This document shows, one piece after another, positions 25,404 through 33,784 of a DNA stretch of 64,000 bases (positions are counted from its first letter, which is position 1; each line of letters opens with the position of its first letter). The stretch is from Clostridia bacterium. GTDB lineage: Bacteria > Bacillota > Clostridia > Oscillospirales > Acutalibacteraceae. The DNA lies in NCBI GenBank assembly GCA_017428625.1, contig JAFRQM010000049.1, positions 124,001 through 188,000 of the forward strand. The letters are read 5' to 3'. The notes under the pieces are model-generated. The model was not told the DNA's origin and made no database searches. It saw only the letters and a program-made list of their open reading frames with translations. The translations under genes and the position numbers were made by a program.

Positions 25404-25700
25404 ATGTTAAAAGATTTATTCAGAAAAAGAAAATATCCTATTATTTTTGCTCTGCTTGTTCTTGCGCTGATTGTTTATTTTGTAGTTACGCTTGTAAGCA
25501 CTCAGGCAAAGTTAAAGGCGGTTGAGCAAGAAAAGGCTTCTCTTTCTGAGCAGATTTCCGTTCAGGAAGAAGAAAATGAAAAACTCAAAGAGACAATCAG
25601 CAATGAAGACAAAGACGATTATATAGAACGCATCGCCCGCGACGAATATGATTACGCTGGTGAAAACGAGCGTGTTTATTACGCCTCCGATGCTGAGTAA
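25404..25700 (+). CDS. divIC: DivIC/FtsB-type septum formation initiator
   Basis: The product is 98 residues. A short basic cytoplasmic tail (MLKDLFRKRKYP) is followed by one transmembrane helix (about residues 12-32), a leucine/glutamate-rich coiled coil (residues 33-72) and the family's closing motif ERIARDEYDYAGENERVYY. DivIC joins DivIB and FtsL in the divisome and links Z-ring assembly to septal peptidoglycan synthesis. Position between rqcP and the S1 protein matches Bacillus. Confidence 0.92.
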   Translation: MLKDLFRKRKYPIIFALLVLALIVYFVVTLVSTQAKLKAVEQEKASLSEQISVQEEENEKLKETISNEDKDDYIERIARDEYDYAGENERVYYASDAE

Positions 25701-25753
25701 CTGTTCTTTGTTGTTCATATTATAATATCTGCTTTTGGAGGAATACTCTTTTT

Positions 25754-26224
25754 ATGCAAATCAAAGAAGGCGAAATAATCGTCGGCAAAATCTCCGGTCT
25801 TACCGATTTCGGCGCTTTTGTCGATATCTGTGACGGTAAAACGGGAATGATTCATATTTCCGAAATCTCTACCTCTTTTGTCAATAAACCCGAAGACTGT
25901 TTTAAAATCGGTCAGGAGGTAAGGGCAGTGGTTTTATCTGTCAGCGAGCAGGGGAAAATCAGCCTTTCAACCAAACGCGCAATGCAGCTTGAAAACGCTC
26001 AGTCGCCATGCGAAGGTGAAAGCGAAAAAGAGAACAGCCGAAAATATCAGCGCAAGCAGGCGCCCAATGTATGGACTGGTCCTAAGCAGACTCAGCCTGC
26101 GGGAGACTCTTTTGAGGATATGATGGCTGTGTTCAAAAAGCAGAGCGAAGAAAAAATGGCGGATTTAAAACGCGCGGGCAATACCGGTCACAGCGGATAT
26201 TCCCGCAGAGGCGGCAACAGATAA
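25754..26224 (+). CDS. S1-domain RNA-binding protein (YabR / GSP13-like)
   Basis: The product is 156 residues. Residues 1-75 are one S1 OB-fold (GEIIVGKISGLTDFGAFVDI, GMIHISEIS, VRAVVLSVSEQGKISLS). The rest is a charged, probably disordered tail (about 77-156) with a basic Gly/Arg end, SRRGGNR. Homologues bind ribosomes or RNA and are used as stress proteins. It follows divIC as yabR does in Bacillus. GGAGG lies 13 bases before the ATG. Confidence 0.9.
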   Translation: MQIKEGEIIVGKISGLTDFGAFVDICDGKTGMIHISEISTSFVNKPEDCFKIGQEVRAVVLSVSEQGKISLSTKRAMQLENAQSPCEGESEKENSRKYQRKQAPNVWTGPKQTQPAGDSFEDMMAVFKKQSEEKMADLKRAGNTGHSGYSRRGGNR

Positions 26225-26284
26225 TTATTACGGGGGGCTGTGGGGCTGTTTGCCCGGAAGCCCTCTTTTTTAGAGGAGATAAAA

Positions 26285-27127
26285 ATGAGAGAAATTGATG
26301 TTTCTTTAATATCCGACACAGTAAGGCAACTTTGTATTGAAGCGAATAAAAACCTTCCCGGCGATCTTGAAAAAATAATCAGAGAATCCGTGTGCCTTGA
26401 AAATACTGAGCCGGCTAACGGCGTTATGTGCGCGCTTTGTGAAAATCTTGACGCGGCTAAGGAACTTGACATACCCATTTGCCAGGATTGCGGAATGGCT
26501 GTTGTTTTTGCGGAAATAGGGCAGGATGTTCATTTTGTCAACGGCAGTTTTGAAAAAGCGGTGAACGACGGTGTAGGCAGAGGCTACAAAGACGGTTACC
26601 TTCGCTGTTCCGTTGTTTCGGACCCTCTCAGAAGAGTCAACACAGGCAACAACACGCCCGCGGTTATTCACACCCGAATTGTTGAAGGCGATAAGGTTAA
26701 AATCACTGTCGCCCCGAAAGGCTTCGGCAGTGAAAATATGAGTAAACTCAGGATGTTTACGCCTTCCGTGACACGCGAAGAAATAATTGAGTGGATAGTT
26801 AACGCTGTCCGCACGGCAGGCGGAAACCCTTGCCCTCCTGTAGTTCTCGGCATAGGCATCGGCGGCGATTTTGAGCAGTGCGCTTATCTTGCAAAAAAAG
26901 CTCTGTGCAGGCCTGTCAGCGTAAAGAACGAAGATGAGTTTTATGCTTCTTTTGAAGAAGAATTGCTGAAAAAAATCAATGAACTCGGAATAGGCCCGCA
27001 GGGTTTCGGCGGCAATGTCACGGCTCTGTGCGTCGCTGTTGAAACGGCACCTACTCATATTGCAGGGCTTCCCGTCGCGGTAAATGTCGGCTGTCATGTT
27101 ACCCGTCACGCCGCAAAAGTGCTTTAA
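26285..27127 (+). CDS. class I fumarate hydratase/tartrate dehydratase alpha subunit
   Basis: The product is 280 residues, the normal size of the stand-alone alpha subunit of two-subunit Fe-S hydro-lyases, which interconvert fumarate and malate (or act on tartrate). Motifs: PICQDCG with Cys66/Cys69, NTGNNTPAVIH, PKGFGSENMS and GIGIGGDFEQCAYLAKKAL. The start is ATG 26285 with AGAGGAG upstream; a longer opening from 26240 has no ribosome site. The beta subunit that normally follows is missing: the next gene is hpf. A small hairpin CCTC-N7-GAGG (26262-26276) overlaps the ribosome site and might damp translation. Confidence 0.92.
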   Translation: MREIDVSLISDTVRQLCIEANKNLPGDLEKIIRESVCLENTEPANGVMCALCENLDAAKELDIPICQDCGMAVVFAEIGQDVHFVNGSFEKAVNDGVGRGYKDGYLRCSVVSDPLRRVNTGNNTPAVIHTRIVEGDKVKITVAPKGFGSENMSKLRMFTPSVTREEIIEWIVNAVRTAGGNPCPPVVLGIGIGGDFEQCAYLAKKALCRPVSVKNEDEFYASFEEELLKKINELGIGPQGFGGNVTALCVAVETAPTHIAGLPVAVNVGCHVTRHAAKVL

Positions 27128-27179
27128 ACAATTAAATTATTAAATTTTTGTAATATTTGTTAAAAAAATAAAAAATCTC

Positions 27180-27208
27180 TTTATTTTTATCTGTATATAT
27201 GTTACAAT
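27180..27208 (+). promoter_or_regulatory. probable hpf promoter, extended -10
   Basis: A weak -35 (TTTATT 27180-27185), a 17-base spacer and TACAAT (27203-27208) preceded by TATGT, a TRTGn extended -10. The start would be near 27215, 38 bases before hpf. Confidence 0.5.
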
Positions 27209-27252
27209 AAAATCGAAGTTAAGGCTTCAATATTCAAAAGGGGTGAATTTTA

Positions 27253-27780
27253 ATGAAAATCACTATTATGGGTCGCAAATGTTCCCCGAGAGAGTCGTTC
27301 AAAGAGCATTGTGAAAAAAAGCTTGCCAAAGTTGAACGATTTTTAGGTGACAGTGCCGAGGCAAAGGTAGTGGCAACCGTTGAAAAATCTTCGCAGACGG
27401 TTGAGGTTACCATTGTTAACCAGGGCATGATTTTCAGAGCGCAGGAGAGGGCCGAGAATATGAACGAAGCTCTTGACAAATGCGTTGACTCACTCATCCG
27501 CCAGATAAGAAAGAACAAGACCAGAATTGAGAAGAAACTCCGCAGCGGAGCGATTGACGACCTTCTTCCTCCCGCCGAAATTGTTGAGCCGGAAGAAGAA
27601 ATTGAAGTTGTCAGGAGCAAAATCGTTACCCTTAAACCGCAAAGCGTTGATGAGGCGATTCTTCAGATGAACCTTCTTGACCACGAGTTTTATGTTTTTC
27701 TCAACGAGGCTTCGGGCGGTGTGAATGTCGTTTACAAACGCAGCGACGGAGGCTACGGCATTATCGAACCTGAGTTCTGA
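27253..27780 (+). CDS. hpf: long-form ribosome hibernation promoting factor
   Basis: The product is 175 residues. The N-terminal S30AE domain (residues 1-100: MKITIMGRKCSPRESFKEHC, basic helix IRQIRKNKTRIEKKL) binds the 30S decoding region. A linker leads to the C-terminal dimerisation domain (about 118-175: VVRSKIVTLKPQSVDEAILQ, MNLLDHEFYVFLNE) that pairs two ribosomes into a 100S particle in stationary phase. GGGG lies 9 bases before the start. The gene is monocistronic, with its own promoter and terminator. Confidence 0.96.
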   Translation: MKITIMGRKCSPRESFKEHCEKKLAKVERFLGDSAEAKVVATVEKSSQTVEVTIVNQGMIFRAQERAENMNEALDKCVDSLIRQIRKNKTRIEKKLRSGAIDDLLPPAEIVEPEEEIEVVRSKIVTLKPQSVDEAILQMNLLDHEFYVFLNEASGGVNVVYKRSDGGYGIIEPEF

Positions 27781-27815
27781 TAACATAAACGCAGTTTTTC
27801 AATAGTTAAACTCTC

Positions 27816-27856
27816 GGCTGATGAGAATCGGGCAAGCCGGTTTTCATCAGCCTTTT
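27816..27856 (+). terminator. terminator after hpf
   Basis: A 12-bp stem with one G-U pair (GGCTGATGAGAA 27816-27827/TTTTCATCAGCC 27841-27852) followed by TTTT. Confidence 0.75.
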
Positions 27857-27870
27857 GAATAGGAAGATAA

Positions 27871-28986
27871 ATGAGTATTAAGTTTGTTATTCCCTGCCTG
27901 CTCGGGCTTGAATCGCTTATAGCGGACGAATTGAAAAAACTTGAAGCGCAGAATGTTTGCGCCGAAAACGGCAGGGTTCTTTTTGAAGGCGATTTAAACC
28001 TGCTTGCCAGAGTCAATATCTGTTCGCACTTTGCTGAGCGCGTGCAGATTCTTACAGGCAGTTTTGAAGCGCACAGTTTTGAGGATTTGTTTCAGGGCGT
28101 CAGAGCGATTTCATGGGAGGAGTGGATAGGCAGAGATGACGCTTTTCCCGTCAAGGGCTATTCCATAAACTCAGACTTGTTCAGTGTGCGCGACTGCCAG
28201 GCGATTATAAAAAAGGCCGTTGTTGAACGGCTTAAAGAAAAGTATCATTTAGAATGGTTTGAAGAAACAGGGCCCGTTCATCAGATTCAGTTTTCAATAA
28301 TGAAAAACAGGGTTTCAATGCTTATTGATACATCCGGTGTCGGGCTACACAAACGCGGCTATCGCCTTGAAGCAAACGAAGCCCCGATGAAAGAAACCCT
28401 TGCAGCCGCTCTGTGCAGCCTCTCGCATTTAAGACCTTACCATAAATTGTATGACCCGATGTGCGGGTCAGGCACAATTCTTATTGAAGGCGCTTTGCTC
28501 GCCTCAAATTCTCCGCCCTGCGTAAACCGTTCATTTTCAGCCGAGAGGTGGGAGAATATTGACCGCTCGGTATGGAAGCAGGAGCGTGAAAGGGCGCTTT
28601 CGCTTGTTGTTCCCGTCGATGATTTTGCCGCTTTCGGCACCGATATTGATTCCTCCGCTGTTCAGATTGCAAAACAAAACGCCGCAAGGGCGGGGGTCGA
28701 AAATAAAATCAGTTTTAATGTCGCCGATTTAAAAGATTTTTCTCCTTCAACAGAGAAAGGCACTCTCATATGCAACCCGCCTTACGGTGAGCGCCTGCTT
28801 GACTCCGATGAATGTCAGAAAATATACGCTCTTATGGGCAGAGTTTTCGAAAAACGGCACGGCTGGTCATACGGCATAATAAGCCCCGATGAAGAGTTTG
28901 AAACATCTTTCGGGCGCAAGGCTGACAAACGCCGCAAACTTTATAACGGTATGATTAAATGCCAGTTCTATATGTATTTTAAATAG
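27871..28986 (+). CDS. THUMP-domain class I SAM-dependent RNA methyltransferase (RlmL-like)
   Basis: The product is 371 residues. An N-terminal THUMP/ferredoxin-like RNA-binding region (about 1-160) precedes a UPF0020 methyltransferase domain: DPMCGSGTILIEGALLA (D195) binds SAM, FGTDIDSSAVQIAKQNA is the acidic-loop strand, and NPPYGERL (N302-Y305) is the N-methyltransferase motif. It most likely makes an m2G in 23S rRNA, as E. coli RlmL does, although single-domain firmicute homologues are not all characterised. The lipid kinase gene follows 13 bases later. Confidence 0.93.
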   Translation: MSIKFVIPCLLGLESLIADELKKLEAQNVCAENGRVLFEGDLNLLARVNICSHFAERVQILTGSFEAHSFEDLFQGVRAISWEEWIGRDDAFPVKGYSINSDLFSVRDCQAIIKKAVVERLKEKYHLEWFEETGPVHQIQFSIMKNRVSMLIDTSGVGLHKRGYRLEANEAPMKETLAAALCSLSHLRPYHKLYDPMCGSGTILIEGALLASNSPPCVNRSFSAERWENIDRSVWKQERERALSLVVPVDDFAAFGTDIDSSAVQIAKQNAARAGVENKISFNVADLKDFSPSTEKGTLICNPPYGERLLDSDECQKIYALMGRVFEKRHGWSYGIISPDEEFETSFGRKADKRRKLYNGMIKCQFYMYFK

Positions 28987-28999
28987 GAGTGAAACCGCT

Positions 29000-29929
29000 G
29001 TGAAACATATTTTTATCATCAATCCAAACGCCGGCAAAGGCAAGGCTTATGAATTTATCAAGCCCAAAATCGACGATTACTGCACAAAGAACAATGTTGA
29101 TTATGAGGTAATCGAATGCTCACATTTCAGAGAGGGCAAAGCCACTGTTGACAGAATTGCCTCATCCGGCGAAGAACTCCGTTTTTACGCCTGCGGCGGC
29201 GACGGCACGCTTTATGAAATTGTCAACGGCGCCTTCGGCCATAAAAACGCGCAGGTTACGGTTATTCCTCTCGGCTCGGGCAACGATTTCATCCGTCTTT
29301 TCGGCTCTAAAGAGGATTTTTATAACCTTGACAACCTCGTCAACGGCGTTCCCTGCAGTTTTGATGTTATCAAATGCGGCGATGAAATTGCAATCAACCA
29401 GTGCTCAATGGGTTTTGACGCCGAGGTCTGCGCAAGGCAGGCTTCTTTCAAAAAACTGCCCGGAATCAACGGCGAACTCGCATACGCCGCATCGGCGGTT
29501 TATTCAATCACACGCAAGGTAAAAAACACTTTTACTATTTCAATAGACGACGGTGAGCCTTTCACTCAGGACTGTATCTTCTGCGTCGGCGCTAACTCAA
29601 GGTGGTATGGCGGCGGCTTTATGGCAGCCCCCAGGGCTTTACCGGATGACGGTCTTATGGATATGATAATCGTTAAAAAATCCATAGGCAGAATCAAACT
29701 TCTTACACTTCTCAACGATTATAAAGCCGGCAATCACCTTGACTGGCCGATGTGCAATTTTGTCAGAGGCAAAAAACTGAAGATTCACTCTGACAAGCCC
29801 GCGGCGGTCAATGTTGACGGCGAATGCAGTTTTGTAAATGACGCGACGTTTGAACTCATTGAAAACGGAATTACATTTGTTGTTCCGAAAGGTTCGCCTT
29901 TCTTTGAGATTCAGACCCGCAAAGACTGA
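29000..29929 (+). CDS. diacylglycerol kinase-family lipid kinase
   Basis: The product is 309 residues starting at GTG 29000 with AGGAG 10 bases upstream. It begins with the ATP-site strand HIFIINPNAGKGKAYEFI, then GGDGTLYEIVNG (GGDGT at 66-70) and IPLGSGNDFIRLFG. This is the DgkB/YegS/sphingosine-kinase fold, which phosphorylates diacylglycerol or related lipids at the inner membrane face. The C-terminal beta domain (KLKIHSDKPAAVNVDGE) is complete. It is co-directional with the methyltransferase and the secreted protease. Confidence 0.94.
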   Translation: MKHIFIINPNAGKGKAYEFIKPKIDDYCTKNNVDYEVIECSHFREGKATVDRIASSGEELRFYACGGDGTLYEIVNGAFGHKNAQVTVIPLGSGNDFIRLFGSKEDFYNLDNLVNGVPCSFDVIKCGDEIAINQCSMGFDAEVCARQASFKKLPGINGELAYAASAVYSITRKVKNTFTISIDDGEPFTQDCIFCVGANSRWYGGGFMAAPRALPDDGLMDMIIVKKSIGRIKLLTLLNDYKAGNHLDWPMCNFVRGKKLKIHSDKPAAVNVDGECSFVNDATFELIENGITFVVPKGSPFFEIQTRKD

Positions 29930-29966
29930 AAAAGGTTTCAAGGATTTCGGAAAGGGGAGAGCGGCA

Positions 29967-32726
29967 GTGAATAAAACCATAAAAAGAATTATCGCGGTGC
30001 TTACGGCAATTCTTGTCTGTTACGCCGCTTTGCCTGTTTTTGCCTTTGCAGGGGAAGAACCCCGGCTTATTACAAAGGTTGTTGACGGCGTGAGTGAATA
30101 CGGCCTTGAACAAAGCCATTATGAAGATTCAGACGGCAATATTGTTGACCTGCCGAAGTCAGACTTTGTGAGAGATGTTACCGGGTCAAAAGCAAGACGG
30201 TCAAACTCGCTGCCTTCATCATACAACTCTTTTACACAGGGCAATATAACACCTGTCAAATCACAGGGCAGTTTTGGTAACTGCTGGGCGTTTACGGCAA
30301 TCGGCTGTATGGAAGCCTATGCCGTAACCCATATGGATGCCCCGGTTAACAATACGGATTATTCCGAGGCGCATCTTACCTGGTATGCGAGCAGCGTCAG
30401 TCAGGATCAAAATGACCCGATGTATGGCGACGGGCTCAATTATTCCGACCCGTTTGATCACGGAGGCAACGCAAAAATGGCTGCTCTTTGTTTCGCAAGG
30501 GGCTCCGGCGTTACGCTTGAAAGCGACTATCCTTTTGACGAAGATGATGCCTCTCAGATGGGCAATTACAATGATTCAACCGCAAGGTATGAACACAATA
30601 TCGGTTTGCTTGACGGTTCGCATTTACTTTCAAGCGAGAGCGAAATCAAACAGGCGATTATTGATAACGGCGGTGTTGCCACATCATACTGCCATATTGA
30701 TTCCTGCCTTAATCACGACGGTTACGGCTGGTATTATTCCGACGGAACAACGGCGCCCTATAACTGCACTTATGCCGCATATTACTGCGACACGGCTTAT
30801 CAGACCAACCACGCGGTTATGATTGTCGGCTGGGATGACAACTACAGCAAAAACAATTTCAAATCAGGAAGTCAGCCTTCATCAGACGGTGCCTGGATAT
30901 GCAAAAACAGTTGGGGCAATTATTTCGGAGTAAACGGTCTGTTCTGGATTTCTTATGAAGACGCAACACTTGACGGCTTTCAGACATTTTCAATGACTGA
31001 CAATTATGATTATGTCTCTTCTTTTTCCGGAGCCTGCTATAACGCGTATTATTCACTTTCTTCAGATACAAAAATGGCAAATGTTTTTGTTTCTCAAGGC
31101 GACAGAACGCTTGAAGCGGCAGGCTTTTTGCTGGAGTATGACAATGTTCCCGTTACCGTAAGCGTTTATAAAGGTATGTCTGCGACACCCTCAAGCCCTG
31201 TCAACGGCAGTGCGGTTGCAACAGTTTCAGGCACATTTCGCGCCGGATATAATACAGTTAAATTTCCTTCGCCCGTCACTCTGAGCACGGGCGAGCGTTA
31301 CAGCATAGTGGTAGAAATGGCCGCCGTAAACAACACATCAATTATTCCGATTGAAAATAACTACGGTCAGTGCTCCAACGGAACAAGTTACATCTACTAC
31401 AGCAACAGATGGCGCAACTGCTATTCCGTCGGATGCGGCAACACCTTTGTTTATGCCTACACAAACGATATTCCGCAGACTGTTAACGCTCAGAGCATTT
31501 CGATAAATCAGAATTCACAGTCATTATATATCGGGCAGACTCTTCAACTGACGGCAACAGTTCTCCCCCCTGAAACAGATAATCCCGCTGTCACCTGGTC
31601 GTCATCGGCACCCGCTGTTGCAAGCGTTGACTCATTCGGTCTTGTTTACGCTTATTCAACGGGCACGGCAGTAATAACCGCCGCTGCTTCCGACGGCACA
31701 AACCTGACAGACAGCATTACAATAACCGTTCTTGACAATCATTTTACGCTTACTTATTATGTTGACTCATCGCAATATGCAGTTCTGACTTATATTATGG
31801 GGCAGCAGGTTTCGCCGCCTTCGCCGCCTTCAAAAACCGGATATAATTTCGCCGGCTGGCTTGATTCAGGCGGTAATTCAGTTACATTCCCGCTGACGGT
31901 AAACGCCGATTTAAGCCTTTACGCTTCATTTACACCGAAGACGGATATTCCGTTTACTCTCAATGTCTATACAATGGATACTCAGGGGATTTACCCCGAA
32001 ACGCCAGACAGCGTTCTGACTTATTACGGCACAACGGGTGAAACGGTTACTGCAGATTATTCCGTTCCCGAAGGCTTTTCGCTTGACCCGGTGAGCAATA
32101 TTTCAGGCACGGTGCAGGGTGACGGTTCACTTGTTCTCGACGCGTATCTCAGCCGAAATATCTACACCGTTACCGCGGTTACGGGCGATGTTATGCAGGC
32201 TTATGATTATTATTACGGTCAGAGAGTTGAGCCCTTTGCCGCTCTGCCTGACGAAGGATATATCTTTGCCGGATGGCAGCCTGCGCTTCCCGCTGTAATG
32301 CCGGCGCAGAACATTACTGTTACACCCGTGTTCGTATTACACCTGAGCAGACCTTCAATAGCAATAGTCACTACCGGTGAACTCAGCCTTAAAGCAGGTG
32401 AAAGCGTCACGGTTTATACTGCAGTAAGAGGCGGAGATTCAAGCTTTATTGAGTGGAGTTCGGGCAGCTCGGCCATTTCGCTGACGCCTTCTTATGACGG
32501 CTCTTGTTGTGTAGTTACTGCTGTCAGAGACGGCAGCGCCGTTATTACCGTTAAGCTTGTTTCTTCAGCCGGAGATGTTTTAGCCTCCGACAGTGCAGTT
32601 GTTAAAGTCAGCGGCGGCGCGTCTTATCTTTTTAATAACATTTTCGCAAAAAACAGCGGTCAGAAATTCAGATTTATTGTTTCTTTGTTTGAACTTGTCA
32701 AAAAAATGTTTTTTGAATATATCTGA
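29967..32726 (+). CDS. secreted papain-family (C1) protease with lectin-like, Big2 and repeat domains
   Basis: The product is 919 residues from GTG 29967 (GGGGAG 7 bases upstream). A signal peptide ends near residue 28 (LPVFAFA). A short propeptide leads to the C1 domain with Q100 and C106 (QGSFGNCWAFT), H282 (NHAVMIVGWD) and N314 (CKNSWGN), a complete triad. A lectin-like beta domain follows (about 345-495), then a Big2 Ig-like domain (SISINQNSQSLYIGQTLQLT), two Listeria-Bacteroides-type repeats (GYNFAGWLDSGG, GYIFAGWQPALP) and another Big-type domain. The C-terminus is a short hydrophobic tail (FRFIVSLFELVKKMFFEYI) with no LPXTG. It is probably cell-surface or secreted and processes host or dietary proteins. 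Confidence 0.92.
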   Translation: MNKTIKRIIAVLTAILVCYAALPVFAFAGEEPRLITKVVDGVSEYGLEQSHYEDSDGNIVDLPKSDFVRDVTGSKARRSNSLPSSYNSFTQGNITPVKSQGSFGNCWAFTAIGCMEAYAVTHMDAPVNNTDYSEAHLTWYASSVSQDQNDPMYGDGLNYSDPFDHGGNAKMAALCFARGSGVTLESDYPFDEDDASQMGNYNDSTARYEHNIGLLDGSHLLSSESEIKQAIIDNGGVATSYCHIDSCLNHDGYGWYYSDGTTAPYNCTYAAYYCDTAYQTNHAVMIVGWDDNYSKNNFKSGSQPSSDGAWICKNSWGNYFGVNGLFWISYEDATLDGFQTFSMTDNYDYVSSFSGACYNAYYSLSSDTKMANVFVSQGDRTLEAAGFLLEYDNVPVTVSVYKGMSATPSSPVNGSAVATVSGTFRAGYNTVKFPSPVTLSTGERYSIVVEMAAVNNTSIIPIENNYGQCSNGTSYIYYSNRWRNCYSVGCGNTFVYAYTNDIPQTVNAQSISINQNSQSLYIGQTLQLTATVLPPETDNPAVTWSSSAPAVASVDSFGLVYAYSTGTAVITAAASDGTNLTDSITITVLDNHFTLTYYVDSSQYAVLTYIMGQQVSPPSPPSKTGYNFAGWLDSGGNSVTFPLTVNADLSLYASFTPKTDIPFTLNVYTMDTQGIYPETPDSVLTYYGTTGETVTADYSVPEGFSLDPVSNISGTVQGDGSLVLDAYLSRNIYTVTAVTGDVMQAYDYYYGQRVEPFAALPDEGYIFAGWQPALPAVMPAQNITVTPVFVLHLSRPSIAIVTTGELSLKAGESVTVYTAVRGGDSSFIEWSSGSSAISLTPSYDGSCCVVTAVRDGSAVITVKLVSSAGDVLASDSAVVKVSGGASYLFNNIFAKNSGQKFRFIVSLFELVKKMFFEYI

Positions 32727-32750
32727 CCGTATTATCAGAGGTAAACAATT

Positions 32751-33713
32751 ATGTCTAAAAAATTGAAAGCGCTTTGCGCAACAGCGGGCGCAGCGGCAGT
32801 ATCGTATTTAACTGTCGGAGAAGTTTTTTACAATCTTTTTCTTACAAAAGGCGGAATCGCTTTTGCTCAAAAATTCCACTCCGGCTCAGCCGACGGTGAT
32901 GAACAAAACGAGATTTTTTCAACAAACGAAACCGTCAAAGAGGGCGACAGATGGTATGCCGACAACGAAAAATCGAGAATAGAGATTTTTACCCGTGACG
33001 GCGCCAAAAGGCACGCTTATCTTATAAAAACGCCGGAACCCTCGCATAAATATGTAATCACCTGCCACGGTTACACATCGAAGCCCTCCGATATGGGCTT
33101 TTACGGCATGGAGTTTCAGAAACGAGGCTACAATGTTGTTATTCCGGCACTTGACGGCCACGCCGACAGCGAAACAAACAAAATCTCAATGGGCTGGCAC
33201 GACCGCCTTATTGTTACAGCCCTTGCTTATTATATTGCTGAGCAGGACCCTGAATCGCAGATTATTCTTCACGGAAACTCAATGGGCGGAGCGACGGTTA
33301 TGATGGCTACGGGCGAAAAGATGCCCGATAATGTAAAATGCTGCATTGAAGACTGCGGCTACACAAGTGTGTGGGATGAATATAAGGTTCAGCTCAAAGC
33401 GATGTTCGGCGTTGACAAACTTCCTGTTTTGCAGGCGGCGAACACGGCGGCGCATATTCACTCAAAACTCGATTTCAAAGAGGCTTCCGCTCTGAATCAG
33501 GTGCGAAAATCAGTCACTCCCACTTTGTTTATTCACGGCGAGAGAGACACTTTCGTTCCGTTCTGGATGCTCGAAACCAACTATTCAGCCGCGGTATGCG
33601 AGAAAGACAAACTTGTTGTTCCGGATGCCGTTCACGCCGTTTCGTCACTTGTTCACCCTGAACTTTACTGGAGCAAAATTGATGAGTTCACGGCAAAATA
33701 TGTCAAAGACTGA
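32751..33713 (+). CDS. membrane-anchored alpha/beta hydrolase
   Basis: The product is 320 residues. A hydrophobic N-terminal segment (about residues 6-31) anchors it. The hydrolase triad is visible: S177 in HGNSMGG, D266 in HGERDTFVP and H295 in DAVHAVSS. HGYTSKPSDMGFYG gives the oxyanion-hole region. Family members include serine aminopeptidase-like and lysophospholipase-like enzymes, and the substrate is not evident. The gene is 24 bases after the protease and may be co-transcribed with it. A UUCG-loop terminator follows. Confidence 0.88.
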   Translation: MSKKLKALCATAGAAAVSYLTVGEVFYNLFLTKGGIAFAQKFHSGSADGDEQNEIFSTNETVKEGDRWYADNEKSRIEIFTRDGAKRHAYLIKTPEPSHKYVITCHGYTSKPSDMGFYGMEFQKRGYNVVIPALDGHADSETNKISMGWHDRLIVTALAYYIAEQDPESQIILHGNSMGGATVMMATGEKMPDNVKCCIEDCGYTSVWDEYKVQLKAMFGVDKLPVLQAANTAAHIHSKLDFKEASALNQVRKSVTPTLFIHGERDTFVPFWMLETNYSAAVCEKDKLVVPDAVHAVSSLVHPELYWSKIDEFTAKYVKD

Positions 33714-33739
33714 ATCAACAATCCCGCTTAACTAACAAT

Positions 33740-33763
33740 CCCGCTCTTCGGGGCGGGGTTTAT
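33740..33763 (+). terminator. terminator with UUCG tetraloop
   Basis: CCCGCTC (33740-33746), TTCG loop, GGGCGGG (33751-33757), then GTTTAT. One G-U pair. Confidence 0.8.
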
Positions 33764-33784
33764 GCTGTAAAACAAGGAGATTTT

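Noticed and set aside
26306..27109. Long minus-strand open frame (267 codons) opposite the fumarase gene
   Set aside because: It mirrors the codon pattern of the well-supported plus-strand gene, has no ribosome site and shows no recognisable domain.
33717..33746. Direct repeat of AACAATCCCGCT
   Set aside because: Only two copies, the second forming the terminator arm. Probably a local slippage duplication rather than a functional repeat.
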